From Opitutia bacterium (GTDB lineage: Bacteria > Verrucomicrobiota > Verrucomicrobiia > Opitutales > Opitutaceae), in NCBI GenBank assembly GCA_947467625.1, contig CANIJN010000011.1, positions 1 through 44,062 of the forward strand: a stretch of 44,062 nt of DNA. The letters are read 5' to 3'. The notes under the pieces are model-generated. The model was not told where the DNA came from and did no database searches. It was given only the letters and a program-made list of their open reading frames with translations. The position numbers and the translations under genes are program-made. Within the stretch, counting starts at the first letter, position 1; the number at the start of each line of letters is the position of its first letter. Shown in pieces: positions 31,567 through 41,059 of the stretch.

Positions 31567-34509
31567 ATGAAAATGAAAATACTCCTCCTCCGGCGACTTT
31601 TCTGCGCGTTGGTGGCGCTCGCCGCCGTCCTCGAAACTCGTGCGCAACCCGCTCCTGTCACCGCCTCCGCCACCGGCGAACTCTCCGGCGACGTTAGTCA
31701 CGCGGTCACCAAGGCCGCGCTTGACGGCGCCGTCGTCGAACTAGTCGGCACCAACCGGAAGACGCTCACGGATTCGTCCGGTCAGTTCACGTTTCGCAAC
31801 CTCCCGCCTGGCGACTATGCGGCGGCGGTTTCCTACACGGGCCTCGACTCCGTGACGAGCCGCGCGCAGGTGTCCACCGGCTCTCAGGCGAGGCTGCCCG
31901 TGCAACTGACCTCCGGCCTCTACACGCTGGAGGCGTTCTCAGTGACGGCCGAACGCGAGGGCAACGCCGCCGCCATCACGCGCCAACGCAACGCCAGCAA
32001 CATGATCAACGTTGTCGCGCTCGACGCCTACGGCGACATCGCCGACGGCAACATCGGCAACTTCATCCGCAAGCTCCCCGGCGTCGCCACGCAGAACGCT
32101 GAAGGCGATATCGTCGGTGTCATGCTCCGCGGTGCTCCGCCCAGCATGAGCATGATCTCGCTCGACGGCACACAGCTCACCGCCGCCGCCGCCAGCAACA
32201 CCGGCACTGTCGGCGACCGCGCACCGCTCATCGACCGCCTGCCCGCAGAGTTCATCAAGGAAATCGAAGTCACCAAGGCCTCGCGTCCCGACATGGACGC
32301 CACCGGCCTCGGGGGCGCGGCCAAACTCGTCACGAAGTCGGCGTTCGACTTCAAAGAGAACCTCGTCGCGACCTACCGTGCGGGCATCAACCGCAACACC
32401 TACCGCGATGAGAACGGCTGGACGCCGAACGCCTCGTTCACGCTGATGAAAAAATTCGGCCCGGAGGACAAGTTCGCCGCCACCGCTTCGGCGAGCTACG
32501 CCAAGACGATTGTGACCCGCGACCGCGTGCAGCTTCAGCACATCGACCCGATCGACATCTCCACCGGTCACCGGCAGCTCGACGACACCTACACGCGCGT
32601 GCGCAAGGGCGGCGGCTTCAAACTCGAATATCGGCCCGACCGCAGCCTTTCGCTCTACGCGGACACGTTGGTCTCGTGGTATCTCTCCGACACAAAACGA
32701 TTCGACTACAACGCCGCCTCGACCGGTGGCCGGCGCGTCGCCGACTACAACATCGTGAGTCGAGCCGCGATCGAGGCGGGAGCAGCACCCCTGACGACAG
32801 CTCGGCTTTCGGCCGGCGTCGCCCCGGGTGCGACGAGCACTCTGACCGAACTGCTCGCCGCGACCTGGAACAACCGCAACGCGATCGATGTGCGCACCGA
32901 CCCGCAGCGCTTCATCGCCGTCGGCGGCACGAAGAAAATTGGTGACTGGGAAATCTCCGCCCGCGGCACCTACAGCTACGAAAAATACGACCGCTCGTTC
33001 GAGCAGTTTTCCGGCACATTGCCCAACGTCGGCTTCAAGATCGACCAGGTGCAGTCGCAGGCCCGGCCATTGCTCACGCAAACCTACGGACCAAGCATCA
33101 CGAACTGGGCGCTCTACAACGGTCAGATGACCAAACAAATGGTCCGGAACCGGGACTACATCGAGTCGGCCAACCTCGATGTTACGCGCACCTTCGCCGG
33201 CGACCGGTTGCGCGGGCTGTTCAAGGCCGGTGCAAAGTATCAACGACAGGAGCGCCAGGCGTGGTCCTACAATCCCGTGTGGGACTACATCGGCGCCGAC
33301 GGTTTCATCGGCACCAATAACGGCACGCGCGTGAGCGATGACAACCTCGCGCAATTCCTCCGCGCCGACAACGGCTACGGGCTCTTCGACGGCGCGTTTC
33401 CTTCCTACCAGCGGCTGGACTACGCGGGGAAAGTTAAGCCGATCTTCGACAGCACCCCGAATTTTTTCCGCCCCAACGGCACGAGCGTCTCCGCCCGTCC
33501 GCCGCCCGGCCGCGCTGTGGAAGAAGTCGCGGCCGGCTATGCGATGGCGAAGGTCGACTACCAACGCGCCTCGCTGCTCACCGGCGTGCGAGGCGAGCAA
33601 ACCGAAATCGAGGCGACGGGCGCGGTGAATCGCTCCGGCGTGTTCTCCACGACCACACGCGATGGCGACTACCGGAAATATTTTCCGAGCGCCCACCTTC
33701 GCTACGATGCCACGAAGAACCTCGTGTTGCGCGCCTCGTATTCCACCACGATGGCCCGGCCCGGCATCGCGGACATCATCCCGACGACCACGATCACCGG
33801 GCCGACCGGCGCGGCGGGCGTGGGCGTCGTGCAGCAGAATAACGCGAACCTCGGCCCGCAGATGTCGAAAAACTACGATCTCATGGCCGAATACTACTTC
33901 AATCCGGTCGGCGTGCTCTCGGCCGGAATCTACCGTAAGAACGTCACGGGCTTCATCGCCTCCTACAACAGCGTCATCGACTCCGGAGCAGACAACGGCT
34001 TCGACGGTCAGTTCGCCGGCTATACGCTTTCCTCAAAGCGTAACCTCACCAACGCGACGATCAACGGCTACGAGTTCAGCTATGACCAGCAACTGCGCTG
34101 GCTGCCGAAGCCGTTCAACTCGCTCGCGCTCTTCGCGAACTACACGCACATCAAGACCGAGGGCACCTACGACAACGGCGCCGCGGCCCTCGCGAACTTT
34201 GTGCCCACGTCCTACAACTGGGGCCTCAGCTATACGTTTCGCCGCCTGCAAGTGCGCGTCGCGATGAACCACCTCAGCCCCTATCTGCTTCAGTTCAGCC
34301 CCGATCCGATCGCTGCGGTCTGGCAGACGGAGACCGACACGCTGTCGGTGAATGCCAACTACAAGCTCACGCGCTGGGTCAACCTAAGCGCGGGCGTCGA
34401 GAATCTCTTCAACGAGTGGCCGCACAACTACTCGCTCAACCGCAACCGCCTCACCGTGATCGAAGTTTACGGCACGCGGTGGACGTTCGGCGTCAACGGC
34501 CGTTTTTGA
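31567..34509 (+). CDS. TonB-dependent outer-membrane receptor 2 with N-terminal carboxypeptidase-like domain
   Basis: Start at ATG 31567 (MKMKILLLRRLF, signal peptide to ~27); 980 residues. Residues ~35-115 form a CarboxypepD_reg-like beta-sandwich ('LSGDVSHAVTKAALDGAVVELVG', 'SSGQFTFRNLPPGDYAAAVSYTG'). Then comes the TonB box 'LEAFSVTAEREGNAAAITRQR', the plug with 'NIGNFIRKLPGVATQNAEGD', 'VMLRGAPPSMSMISLDG' and 'IEVTKASRPDMDATGLGGAAKLVTKSAF', and the barrel ending 'TRWTFGVNGRF'. It belongs to a different receptor subgroup from receptor 1 (TonB-dep./N-terminal extension type), so the cluster carries two receptors of differing specificity. Ligand unknown; a glycan is inferred from context. Confidence 0.92.
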   Translation: MKMKILLLRRLFCALVALAAVLETRAQPAPVTASATGELSGDVSHAVTKAALDGAVVELVGTNRKTLTDSSGQFTFRNLPPGDYAAAVSYTGLDSVTSRAQVSTGSQARLPVQLTSGLYTLEAFSVTAEREGNAAAITRQRNASNMINVVALDAYGDIADGNIGNFIRKLPGVATQNAEGDIVGVMLRGAPPSMSMISLDGTQLTAAAASNTGTVGDRAPLIDRLPAEFIKEIEVTKASRPDMDATGLGGAAKLVTKSAFDFKENLVATYRAGINRNTYRDENGWTPNASFTLMKKFGPEDKFAATASASYAKTIVTRDRVQLQHIDPIDISTGHRQLDDTYTRVRKGGGFKLEYRPDRSLSLYADTLVSWYLSDTKRFDYNAASTGGRRVADYNIVSRAAIEAGAAPLTTARLSAGVAPGATSTLTELLAATWNNRNAIDVRTDPQRFIAVGGTKKIGDWEISARGTYSYEKYDRSFEQFSGTLPNVGFKIDQVQSQARPLLTQTYGPSITNWALYNGQMTKQMVRNRDYIESANLDVTRTFAGDRLRGLFKAGAKYQRQERQAWSYNPVWDYIGADGFIGTNNGTRVSDDNLAQFLRADNGYGLFDGAFPSYQRLDYAGKVKPIFDSTPNFFRPNGTSVSARPPPGRAVEEVAAGYAMAKVDYQRASLLTGVRGEQTEIEATGAVNRSGVFSTTTRDGDYRKYFPSAHLRYDATKNLVLRASYSTTMARPGIADIIPTTTITGPTGAAGVGVVQQNNANLGPQMSKNYDLMAEYYFNPVGVLSAGIYRKNVTGFIASYNSVIDSGADNGFDGQFAGYTLSSKRNLTNATINGYEFSYDQQLRWLPKPFNSLALFANYTHIKTEGTYDNGAAALANFVPTSYNWGLSYTFRRLQVRVAMNHLSPYLLQFSPDPIAAVWQTETDTLSVNANYKLTRWVNLSAGVENLFNEWPHNYSLNRNRLTVIEVYGTRWTFGVNGRF

Positions 34510-34525
34510 AAAAACTACTCCCCTC

Positions 34526-36646
34526 GTGAAGCCATACCTGCCCATCGCGTTTCTCGCCGCCTCCCTCGCCGGTCCGCTTATCGGCGCGCCTGAGCCCTAC
34601 ACCAACAGCATTGGCCTGCGCCTTGTGCCCATTGCCGCCGGTGAATTTACGATGGGACAGGATGCACGGCTCACGAGTTTCCGTTCGCCGTGGTCGGTCG
34701 AAAAAGACCGCGGGGCCGATTGGGACGAGGCTCCGGCGCATCGGGTGCGGATCGCGCGTGCATTCTTCATCGGCGCGACTGAGATCACCAACGCGCAATA
34801 TGAGCGCTTCGATCCCGCGCACCGCTCCAAGCGCACGAAGGCTTCGGCCAACGACGACGACGCCGTGGTGCAAGTGAGCTGGCACGACGCGGTGCGGTTC
34901 TGTGCCTGGCTCTCAGCGCAGGAGGGCCGGACCTACCGACTCCCGACCGAGGCCGAGTGGGAATATGCCTGCCGAGCGGGCACCATGACGTTTTTCTCCT
35001 ACGGCGATGAACTCCCAACCGGCTATCAGACGCTCGTGCCGGCGCACATCCATGCCTTCCAAGTCTATTTTCGCGATGTCTCGGCCCCGCCGGCCTACTA
35101 CCGCGTGCAGGACACGGTGAGCGCGAGAGTCGGTCAGCGACCGCCCAACGCCTGGGGCCTTTTCGATGTGCACGGCAACGTCGAGGAGTGGTGCCACGAT
35201 TGGTATGCTCCTTACTCGTCCGGCGAGCAACGCGACCCGGCGGGGCCGGTGGCCGGAGATTTTCGCGTCACGCGCGGCGGATCATTTTCTCAACTTGCTC
35301 GTCAACTCCGCTCGGCGAACCGCGCCAGTATGATTCCCAATTCGGGCAACGATTTTATCGGCTTTCGCGTGGTTCAGGCGGAACCCATCGCCGGAAACGC
35401 AGCGGAGGCGGGGCCCAAACCGGATCAAACAACGGCGGTGGCGCGCAGCAGTCCAACCGCGCCGTTCTCCGCGTCGGAATCGACGAAGCCGTTTTTCCAC
35501 GGACCGCAGGAATACGTGAAGATTCCCACCGGCTCGATGGGTCCGTTATTCTCCAAGCACAACCATGATCCCGGCATCACGGTGTGTCCCAACGGCGACC
35601 TGCTCGCCATCTGGTATACGTGCGAAGAGGAGCCGGGCAGCGAACTCGCGGTGGTGTCGAGTCGGCTGCGGCGCGGCGCGACCGAGTGGGAGCCGGCGGC
35701 GATTTTCTGGGATGCGGCGGACCGCAACGATCACGGCCCGGCGCTTTGGTGGGACGGCGCCGACACGCTCTATCATTTCAACGGCCTTAAACAGATCGGC
35801 GGTTCCGTTGTCCGCAGGTCGCGTGATAGCGGCCACACGTGGAGCGCACCCATCGTCTACAGCAAGGCCACGCAGGCCAACGAAGCCAACTTCCGCACGC
35901 GCGACGGGCGCCTCCTCGCCTCGCTCGACGGCCCGCATCAATCCACCGTGCTCGAGGCGAGTGCCGACGGCGGCGCGACGTGGCTGGCGCTCTCGAATAT
36001 CACTAAGAAACCGGAGTTCATCCCCGGGAATACCGGCCCGGCAATCGCGGGAATTCACGCGGGGGTCGTCGAGTTGAAGGACGGCCGGCTGCTCGCGCTC
36101 GGCCGCTTCGACGCCATTGAAAACCAACGGGCCTTCAAAGACACGACGCCGCGGAGCATCTCGGCCGACGGCGGGCGCACGTGGACCTACTCGGTGAGCC
36201 CCTTCCTGCCGATCAGTTCCGGGCAACGGTTCACGTTGAAGCGACTGAAGGAAGGCCCGCTGCTGCTTTGCTCGTTTACGGAGATGCGCGTGAAGAAGGA
36301 CGACTTCGGCCGCGTGATAGGCGGCAAGCCGCTCAATGAGCGTGTCGGCATGAAGCTGCCGGCTCCGGGCCGCGGCGAAGTTACCGTGCACGGGCTGTTC
36401 GCCGCGCTATCGTTCGACGAGGGCGAAACGTGGCCCGTGCGCCGCCTCGTCACGCCCGGCGGTGCGCAGCGCCTGGAGACCGGCATCGATGGCGGGAAAT
36501 TCAACCTCGGCGAAACCGAGGCCGAGCCCTCCGGCTATCTCGCGATGGCGCAGGACCCGACGGGCGCGATCCACCTCATCTCCAGCCGCAACTACTATCG
36601 CTTCAACCTCGCTTGGATCACAGGCGGCACCCGGTCTCCCGAATGA
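34526..36646 (+). CDS. FGE-like (SUMF1) domain-sialidase fusion protein
   Basis: A 706-residue secreted protein (signal peptide 'FLAASLAGPLIGA'; GTG start 34526). Residues ~25-290 form a SUMF1/formylglycine-generating-enzyme fold: 'FTMGQD', 'EITNAQYERF', 'VSWHDAVRFCAWLSAQEGRTYRLPTEAEWEYACRAG', 'NAWGLFDVHGNVEEWCHDWY', 'RGGSF' and 'IGFRVV'. The Cys pair that binds copper in true FGE (CxxxxC just after GGSF) is absent ('GGSFSQLARQLRSANR'), so sulfatase maturation is unlikely; binding or a different chemistry is more plausible. After a linker (~300-335), residues ~338-706 are a sialidase-like propeller ('RSRDSGHTW', 'SADGGATW', 'SADGGRTW', 'SFDEGETW'). Its stop overlaps the next ATG. Confidence 0.8.
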   Translation: MKPYLPIAFLAASLAGPLIGAPEPYTNSIGLRLVPIAAGEFTMGQDARLTSFRSPWSVEKDRGADWDEAPAHRVRIARAFFIGATEITNAQYERFDPAHRSKRTKASANDDDAVVQVSWHDAVRFCAWLSAQEGRTYRLPTEAEWEYACRAGTMTFFSYGDELPTGYQTLVPAHIHAFQVYFRDVSAPPAYYRVQDTVSARVGQRPPNAWGLFDVHGNVEEWCHDWYAPYSSGEQRDPAGPVAGDFRVTRGGSFSQLARQLRSANRASMIPNSGNDFIGFRVVQAEPIAGNAAEAGPKPDQTTAVARSSPTAPFSASESTKPFFHGPQEYVKIPTGSMGPLFSKHNHDPGITVCPNGDLLAIWYTCEEEPGSELAVVSSRLRRGATEWEPAAIFWDAADRNDHGPALWWDGADTLYHFNGLKQIGGSVVRRSRDSGHTWSAPIVYSKATQANEANFRTRDGRLLASLDGPHQSTVLEASADGGATWLALSNITKKPEFIPGNTGPAIAGIHAGVVELKDGRLLALGRFDAIENQRAFKDTTPRSISADGGRTWTYSVSPFLPISSGQRFTLKRLKEGPLLLCSFTEMRVKKDDFGRVIGGKPLNERVGMKLPAPGRGEVTVHGLFAALSFDEGETWPVRRLVTPGGAQRLETGIDGGKFNLGETEAEPSGYLAMAQDPTGAIHLISSRNYYRFNLAWITGGTRSPE

Positions 36647-38697
36647 AAAACTGCAATATCGCACTCGTGCTTGGCATTCTCGTGTCGGCGACTCCAGGTC
36701 GCACGGACGTGAAGTTGCCGGCGATTTTTTCCGACCACCTGGTGCTGCAATCGGCTGAAGCGGTGCCCGTCTAGGGGAAGGCCGACCCCGGCGAAGAAGT
36801 GACGCTCGTGTTCGACGCGAAAACTCACAGGGTCACAGCCGCAGCGGACGGGCGCTGGAGGATGCATCTGAATCTCAGCGGCACCGCGGCCGGGCCGTTC
36901 GAAATGGAGGTGAAGGGAAAGAATCGCATCGTCCTCCGCGACGTCGTGGTCGGACAAGTTTGGCTGGCTTCCGGCCAGTCCAACATGGAGCGCCTGCTCC
37001 GGCAGACCGCGAACGCCGAGGCGGAGATCGCGCGTTCCGAGAACGCCCTCATCCGCCAGTTCAAGATTCCGCGCACGACGGCGGATTCCCCTCAGGAGGA
37101 TTGCGAAGGCAAATGGGTGCTCGCCAGCCCGGCCACGACAGCCGATTTCACGGCGGTCGGCTACTACTTCGCGAAGCGCCTGCATGGAGAACTCGGCGCG
37201 CCCGTGGGCATCATCAACTCCACGTGGGGCGGCTCATTTTCCGAGGCTTGGACCAGCGCGGAAGCGATCGCAACCAACCCGTCGCTCGCCGCCGGGCAAG
37301 CCGCACGCGCGCAGGCGCGGATCGAGTATCCGGACAAGATCAAGGCGTTCACGCGCGAGTTCGCCGCCTGGCTGAAAGCGACCGCACGCGAGGATAGGCC
37401 AATCGCATCTGAGGCGTTTCTGGCCGAGGCCCCTTCCTCCGACGGATGGACGCCGATCACGCTGCCGGGCAAGATCGCTGCACCCGGACTTCCGGCCCAC
37501 GGAGTCATTTGGCTGCGGCGGGAGGTCGAGGTCACGGGCCCGAACATGCCGCCGAGCCTGAACCTTCTCTTCGGCGAGTTGACCGGCTTTGAAAAGGTAT
37601 ATTGGAACGGGAAGAAGATTTCGGAAACGACGCCGGAAAAGTTCACAGGCGAAGGCATGCCGCGTCTGTGCGGCATCCCCGCGCCGTTAATCAAACCCGG
37701 CAAAAACGTCCTCGCGATCCGCGTGTATGCGCCGGCGGAAAGTCCCGCGTTTCGGATCAACCCTCAGTCTTTCAATGCCGGGCCCATCAGCTTGGTTGGA
37801 GAGTGGCTCGCGAAAGCGGAGTCGTCGTTGCCAGACGTAGCGTCGTTGCCCGCGGCGCCCAAGCCGCCCCGCATGCCGGTCAGCCACCTCGCATCCGAGA
37901 TGTTCAACGGCATGATTGCTCCGTTGGTGCCCTTCCGCCTCGCAGGCGTGATTTGGTATCAGGGCGAAGCCAACCGGGGACGCGCGTGGGAGTATCGCGA
38001 AGGCTTTCCGCTCCTGATCAACGACTGGCGCCAGCAATGGAAACGGGACGACCTGCCGTTCTATTTCTGCCAGCTCGCGAATTTCCTGGCCAAGTCCGAC
38101 GTGCCCGCCGAGAGCGCGTGGGCGGAAACACGCGAGGCGCAGTCTCTGGCCCTTTCGCTCCCGGCCACCGGACAGGCCGTGCTGATCGACCTCGGCGAGT
38201 CAAAGGACATCCACCCGCTGAACAAGCTCGATGTCGGCGAACGGTTGGCGCGAATCGCACTGGCCCGACAGCACGGGAAGAAGATCGTCGACAGCGGACC
38301 GGTTTTTGCCGCGCAGAAGATCGAGGGAAAGACCATCCGCGTGACGTTCCGCCACACGGATGAGGGCCTTGTGGCCCGGCCCTTGCCGAGCCGTTACGAT
38401 GTCTCCACTCAGATCGGTGAAACGGCTCCACTGGTGCGCAACAGTCCGGACAGCGACGTCGAAGGTTTCGCGATCTGCGGTGCGGATCGAAAATGGGTTT
38501 GGGCGAAGGCACGGATCGAGCGCGATGCCGTGGTGGTCTGGTCCGATCAGGTCTCGCGGCCGGTCGCAGTCCGCTATGCATGGGCGGACAATCCCACCTG
38601 CAATCTCTACAACGGAGCCGGGCTGCCGGCATCGCCCTTTCGCACGGACGACTTTCCGGCGACGACGAAAGGCAGCGTCTTCGGGCCGCGGTCGTAG
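36643..38697 (+). pseudogene. Sialate O-acetylesterase paralogue interrupted by one TAG
   Basis: Begins at ATG 36643 (overlapping the upstream stop, ATGA) with a signal peptide and 'LPAIFSDHLVLQSAEAVPV'. Codon 44 (36772-36774) is TAG, and the same frame then continues uninterrupted for 640 codons from 'GKADPGEEVTLVF'. The intact paralogue at 28338 has Trp there (PVWGRAAAGE), so a single TGG-to-TAG change explains the stop. Everything else is preserved: 'WLASGQSNMERLL', 'GIINSTWGGSFSEAW', 'VIWYQGEANRG' and 'DIHPLNKLDVGERLARIAL'. It is therefore a very recent pseudogene, a sequencing error, or read through. Re-initiation downstream would give a product without signal peptide. TAG is an ordinary stop for other genes here, which argues against recoding. 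Confidence 0.85.
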
Positions 38698-38932
38698 CTG
38701 CGCGTGGCCGGTCACCCCTCGCTGAATCGGGCGCGTGGTCGAGGTGCCAGAATGGCTGCCGGCGGGTCTTGAGTTAGGAGGCGCTCGTAAGGTTCAGGTG
38801 GCGCACTCGCTGACGCTGGACGAAGCTCTCACGCTCGGGGTTAACAAGAGCAAAGGGATCCAATTTGGCCGGCTCAAAATTGAGCCCGGCAATGCGGAGA
38901 GACGCGCAGGCAGATATCGCAGAGCGGAGCCA

Positions 38933-38956
38933 ATGTGCAGGCACTGCCTGCACAAT
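38933..38956. repeat. Palindromic element, copy 3 (intergenic)
   Basis: AATGTGCAG-GCACTGC-CTGCACAATT resembles the two palindromes inside the yhcG-like gene; the left arm differs by one base. The extended inner stem GTGCAGGC-act-GCCTGCAC is perfect here. No yhcG-like coding sequence surrounds it. Confidence 0.65.
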
Positions 38957-39541
38957 TCGTCGTAAGTAAGACGACGACGGTTTGGTGAAAGCCGATTTCG
39001 AACGGAGCCGCGGATTCGGCAGACACAGTCTGCTCAAATGGCAACGCTACGCCGGCCATAATTCCTGTGGCCATGGAAACTCGTAAACCGAAGAAAAGCC
39101 AGACACCGTCTGGCGAATTTAATGGGTCGGATCCGACCTGATCACCAGCACGCCCAAGGGTGGTCGACTTCGGGATCAAGGGGCGACGCGGTTTTTCCAT
39201 TGATGCGTCCGGTCAGTTCAACCCCGTGAATGAAACGCATGAAACGCAATTCCGGATCCCAACCGTCAGCTCCAGCGCCTTTCGGCGGTGCCGATTTGAC
39301 CGATCAGTTGGCATACCTCTCGTAAATGGCCGTTCCGTTACAACGGTTCATCTCGCCGTCCGTCCAGTGCAGCCAGTTTTTGGGGTGGCGTGTTCTCCCC
39401 TAAGCGGGAGTGATGCGGATTTTCGCTGGTGCCTAACGTGGAGAGACCCTACCGCGCGCGAACCGCCGAAGTTTGGCTCGGTGAGTCTCCGCCAAAGGGA
39501 GGCGAGTCTCCCATCCATGGCCGAATCACCGGATTCTTCAG

Positions 39542-39580
39542 GCAGCCAAATCACCGGATGCCGTCTGGTGATTTGGCTGC
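39542..39580. repeat. Long-stem hairpin
   Basis: GCAGCCAAATCACC (39542-39555) pairs perfectly with GGTGATTTGGCTGC (39567-39580), with an 11-base loop. No T-run follows, so it is not a classical terminator; it may be a REP-type or recombination-associated element. Confidence 0.6.
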
Positions 39581-39610
39581 GCTTGGGGATAAGGTGGCAG
39601 CACCAACATC

Positions 39611-39649
39611 GAACTAGGAAGCATTGACGGACAGGGCGCTTCCTAGTTC
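39611..39649. promoter_or_regulatory. Operator-like inverted repeat before the AlbA_2 gene
   Basis: GAACTAGGAAGC (39611-39622) and GCTTCCTAGTTC (39638-39649) are perfect 12-bp arms with a 15-base spacer. A third half-site, TTCCTAG, follows at 39652-39658 and abuts the ATG at 39660. It is a plausible binding site for autoregulation by the downstream protein, which has a C-terminal winged helix. No Shine-Dalgarno sequence is visible between the repeat and the ATG. Confidence 0.5.
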
Positions 39650-39659
39650 CGTTCCTAGT

Positions 39660-41027
39660 ATGGACCTGATCGGACTGCTGCAGCGCCCCGAGGGCAAGAC
39701 GCTGGAATTCAAGCGGGACTTGTCGTCGCCGGAGAAGGTGCTGCACACGCTGATTGCCTTTGCCAACACGGCGGGTGGCCTGATCGTCATCGGAGTCGAA
39801 AACGGCACCAAGCGCGTGCGCGGGCTGCTCGATCCACTCAAGGAGGAGGAGCGCCTCGCCAGTCTCATCAGCGACCGGATCGCGCCACGGCTGATTCCGA
39901 CGATCGACGTGATCGCGTGGCGCTCGGCCCAGTTGATCGTGGTGGAGGTCTTTCCCAGTTCCAACCGGCCGCACTACTTGAAGAATCTCGGCCCCGAAGA
40001 AGGCGTGTTTGTCCGCATCGGTTCGACCAATCGCAAGGCAGACGCGGCGTTGACGCAGGAGTTGCGCCGGATGGCGTCGAACGAAACATTCGACGAATCA
40101 CCGTTGGCGGAGTTCGACTCGGAAGCACTGGACTTCCGAGCTGCTTCCGAGTCTTTCCCCGCGCGGGGGCAGTTGAAAAAGGCCGATTTGCAGACCCTAC
40201 GGTTGCTCACCTCCCATGGCCGACGCCTGGTGCCGACGGTGGGTGGCTTGCTGCTCTTCGGCCGGCAACCGGAACGACGTTTCCCGGATGCATGGATTCA
40301 ATGCGGTCGATTCAAGGGCACCAAAAAGGCGGAAATCACCGATTCGGCGGAGTGCCGGGGCATGCTGCAAAAGTCACTGGAGGCAGCCTATGAATTCATC
40401 AAGCGGCACGCGATGCAGGGAATGGCGATCGATGAACTAAAACGCGTCGAACAGGCCAGCATTCCGCTGCGCGCTGTGCGGGAGCTATTGGTCAACGCGG
40501 TGGTGCACGCCGACTACACCCAGCAGGGCGCGCCGATTCGAGTTTCGTTGTTTGACGACCGGATCGAAATCGAGAATCCCGGTGTGCTGCTGGCCGGACT
40601 TACCATTGACGATATCCGGCAGGGCATCTCTCGGCTGAGGAACCGGGTGATCGGCCGGATTTTCAAGGAACTCGGCTACATCGAGCAATGGGGCAGCGGT
40701 ATCCATCGGGCCACGGCGGAATGCGAGGCGGCCGGGTTGGCCGCGCCTGAATTTGAGGAGCGCGGCTTCCGTTTTCGTGTCTCAGTGCGGTTGGAGAAAC
40801 ACCGGGCGGCGCAGATGGATGAGGTGGACGCACACATTCGGAAGCTCTTCGCGCCGGATACGCCGGCAGCCAAAAACGGGTTGTCCACAGCCCAGATTGC
40901 TGCGGCCGTCAAATTGACCACCCGTTCCGTCAGAACTCGGATGGGAAAGCTAATCGAGCAAGGCCTGGTCACGGTTGTCGGGAAAAACGCGCGTGATCCG
41001 CAGAGGAAGTATTACTGGCGGCGCTGA
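39660..41027 (+). CDS. AlbA_2/Schlafen-type ATP-binding protein with C-terminal winged helix
   Basis: Start at ATG 39660 (MDLIGLLQRPEGKTLEFKRDLS), 455 residues. Residues ~8-125 are the AlbA_2 (Schlafen-core-related) domain, with 'GKTLEFKRDLSSPEKVLHTLIAFANTAGGLIVIGVENG' and 'GVFVRIGSTNRKA'. Residues ~240-330 are a GHKL/HATPase-like block, 'LRAVRELLVNAVVHADYTQQGAPIRVSLFDDRIEIENPG' followed by 'RNRVIGRIFKELGYIEQWGSGI'. The C-terminus (~400-450) is a winged helix (LSTAQIAAAVKLTTRSVRTRMGKLIEQGLVTV). Such proteins are usually called transcriptional regulators or RecG-like and are common in accessory and defence regions. The inverted repeat directly upstream suggests autoregulation. Repeat R2 begins 33 bp after the stop. 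Confidence 0.85.
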   Translation: MDLIGLLQRPEGKTLEFKRDLSSPEKVLHTLIAFANTAGGLIVIGVENGTKRVRGLLDPLKEEERLASLISDRIAPRLIPTIDVIAWRSAQLIVVEVFPSSNRPHYLKNLGPEEGVFVRIGSTNRKADAALTQELRRMASNETFDESPLAEFDSEALDFRAASESFPARGQLKKADLQTLRLLTSHGRRLVPTVGGLLLFGRQPERRFPDAWIQCGRFKGTKKAEITDSAECRGMLQKSLEAAYEFIKRHAMQGMAIDELKRVEQASIPLRAVRELLVNAVVHADYTQQGAPIRVSLFDDRIEIENPGVLLAGLTIDDIRQGISRLRNRVIGRIFKELGYIEQWGSGIHRATAECEAAGLAAPEFEERGFRFRVSVRLEKHRAAQMDEVDAHIRKLFAPDTPAAKNGLSTAQIAAAVKLTTRSVRTRMGKLIEQGLVTVVGKNARDPQRKYYWRR

Positions 41028-41059
41028 GGAGCGCCCATTGGCGGTCTTTCGGGATTCTT

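Larger units (their letters stand above)
38698..39610. other. Hairpin-rich non-coding region
   Basis: No supported gene. It holds the third palindromic element (38933-38956), a 7-bp hairpin (GCCAGAC-acc-GTCTGGC, 39098-39114), a 14-bp perfect palindrome GGTCGGATCCGACC (39125-39138) and a 14-bp-arm hairpin (39542-39580). An open frame at 38735-38965 contains 'VAHSLTLDEALTLGVNKSKG', which could be a gene remnant, but I could not place it. Confidence 0.5.

Noticed and set aside
31939-33696. A 585-codon open frame antisense to TonB-dependent receptor 2
   Set aside because: Same reason: compositional shadow of a well-supported gene.
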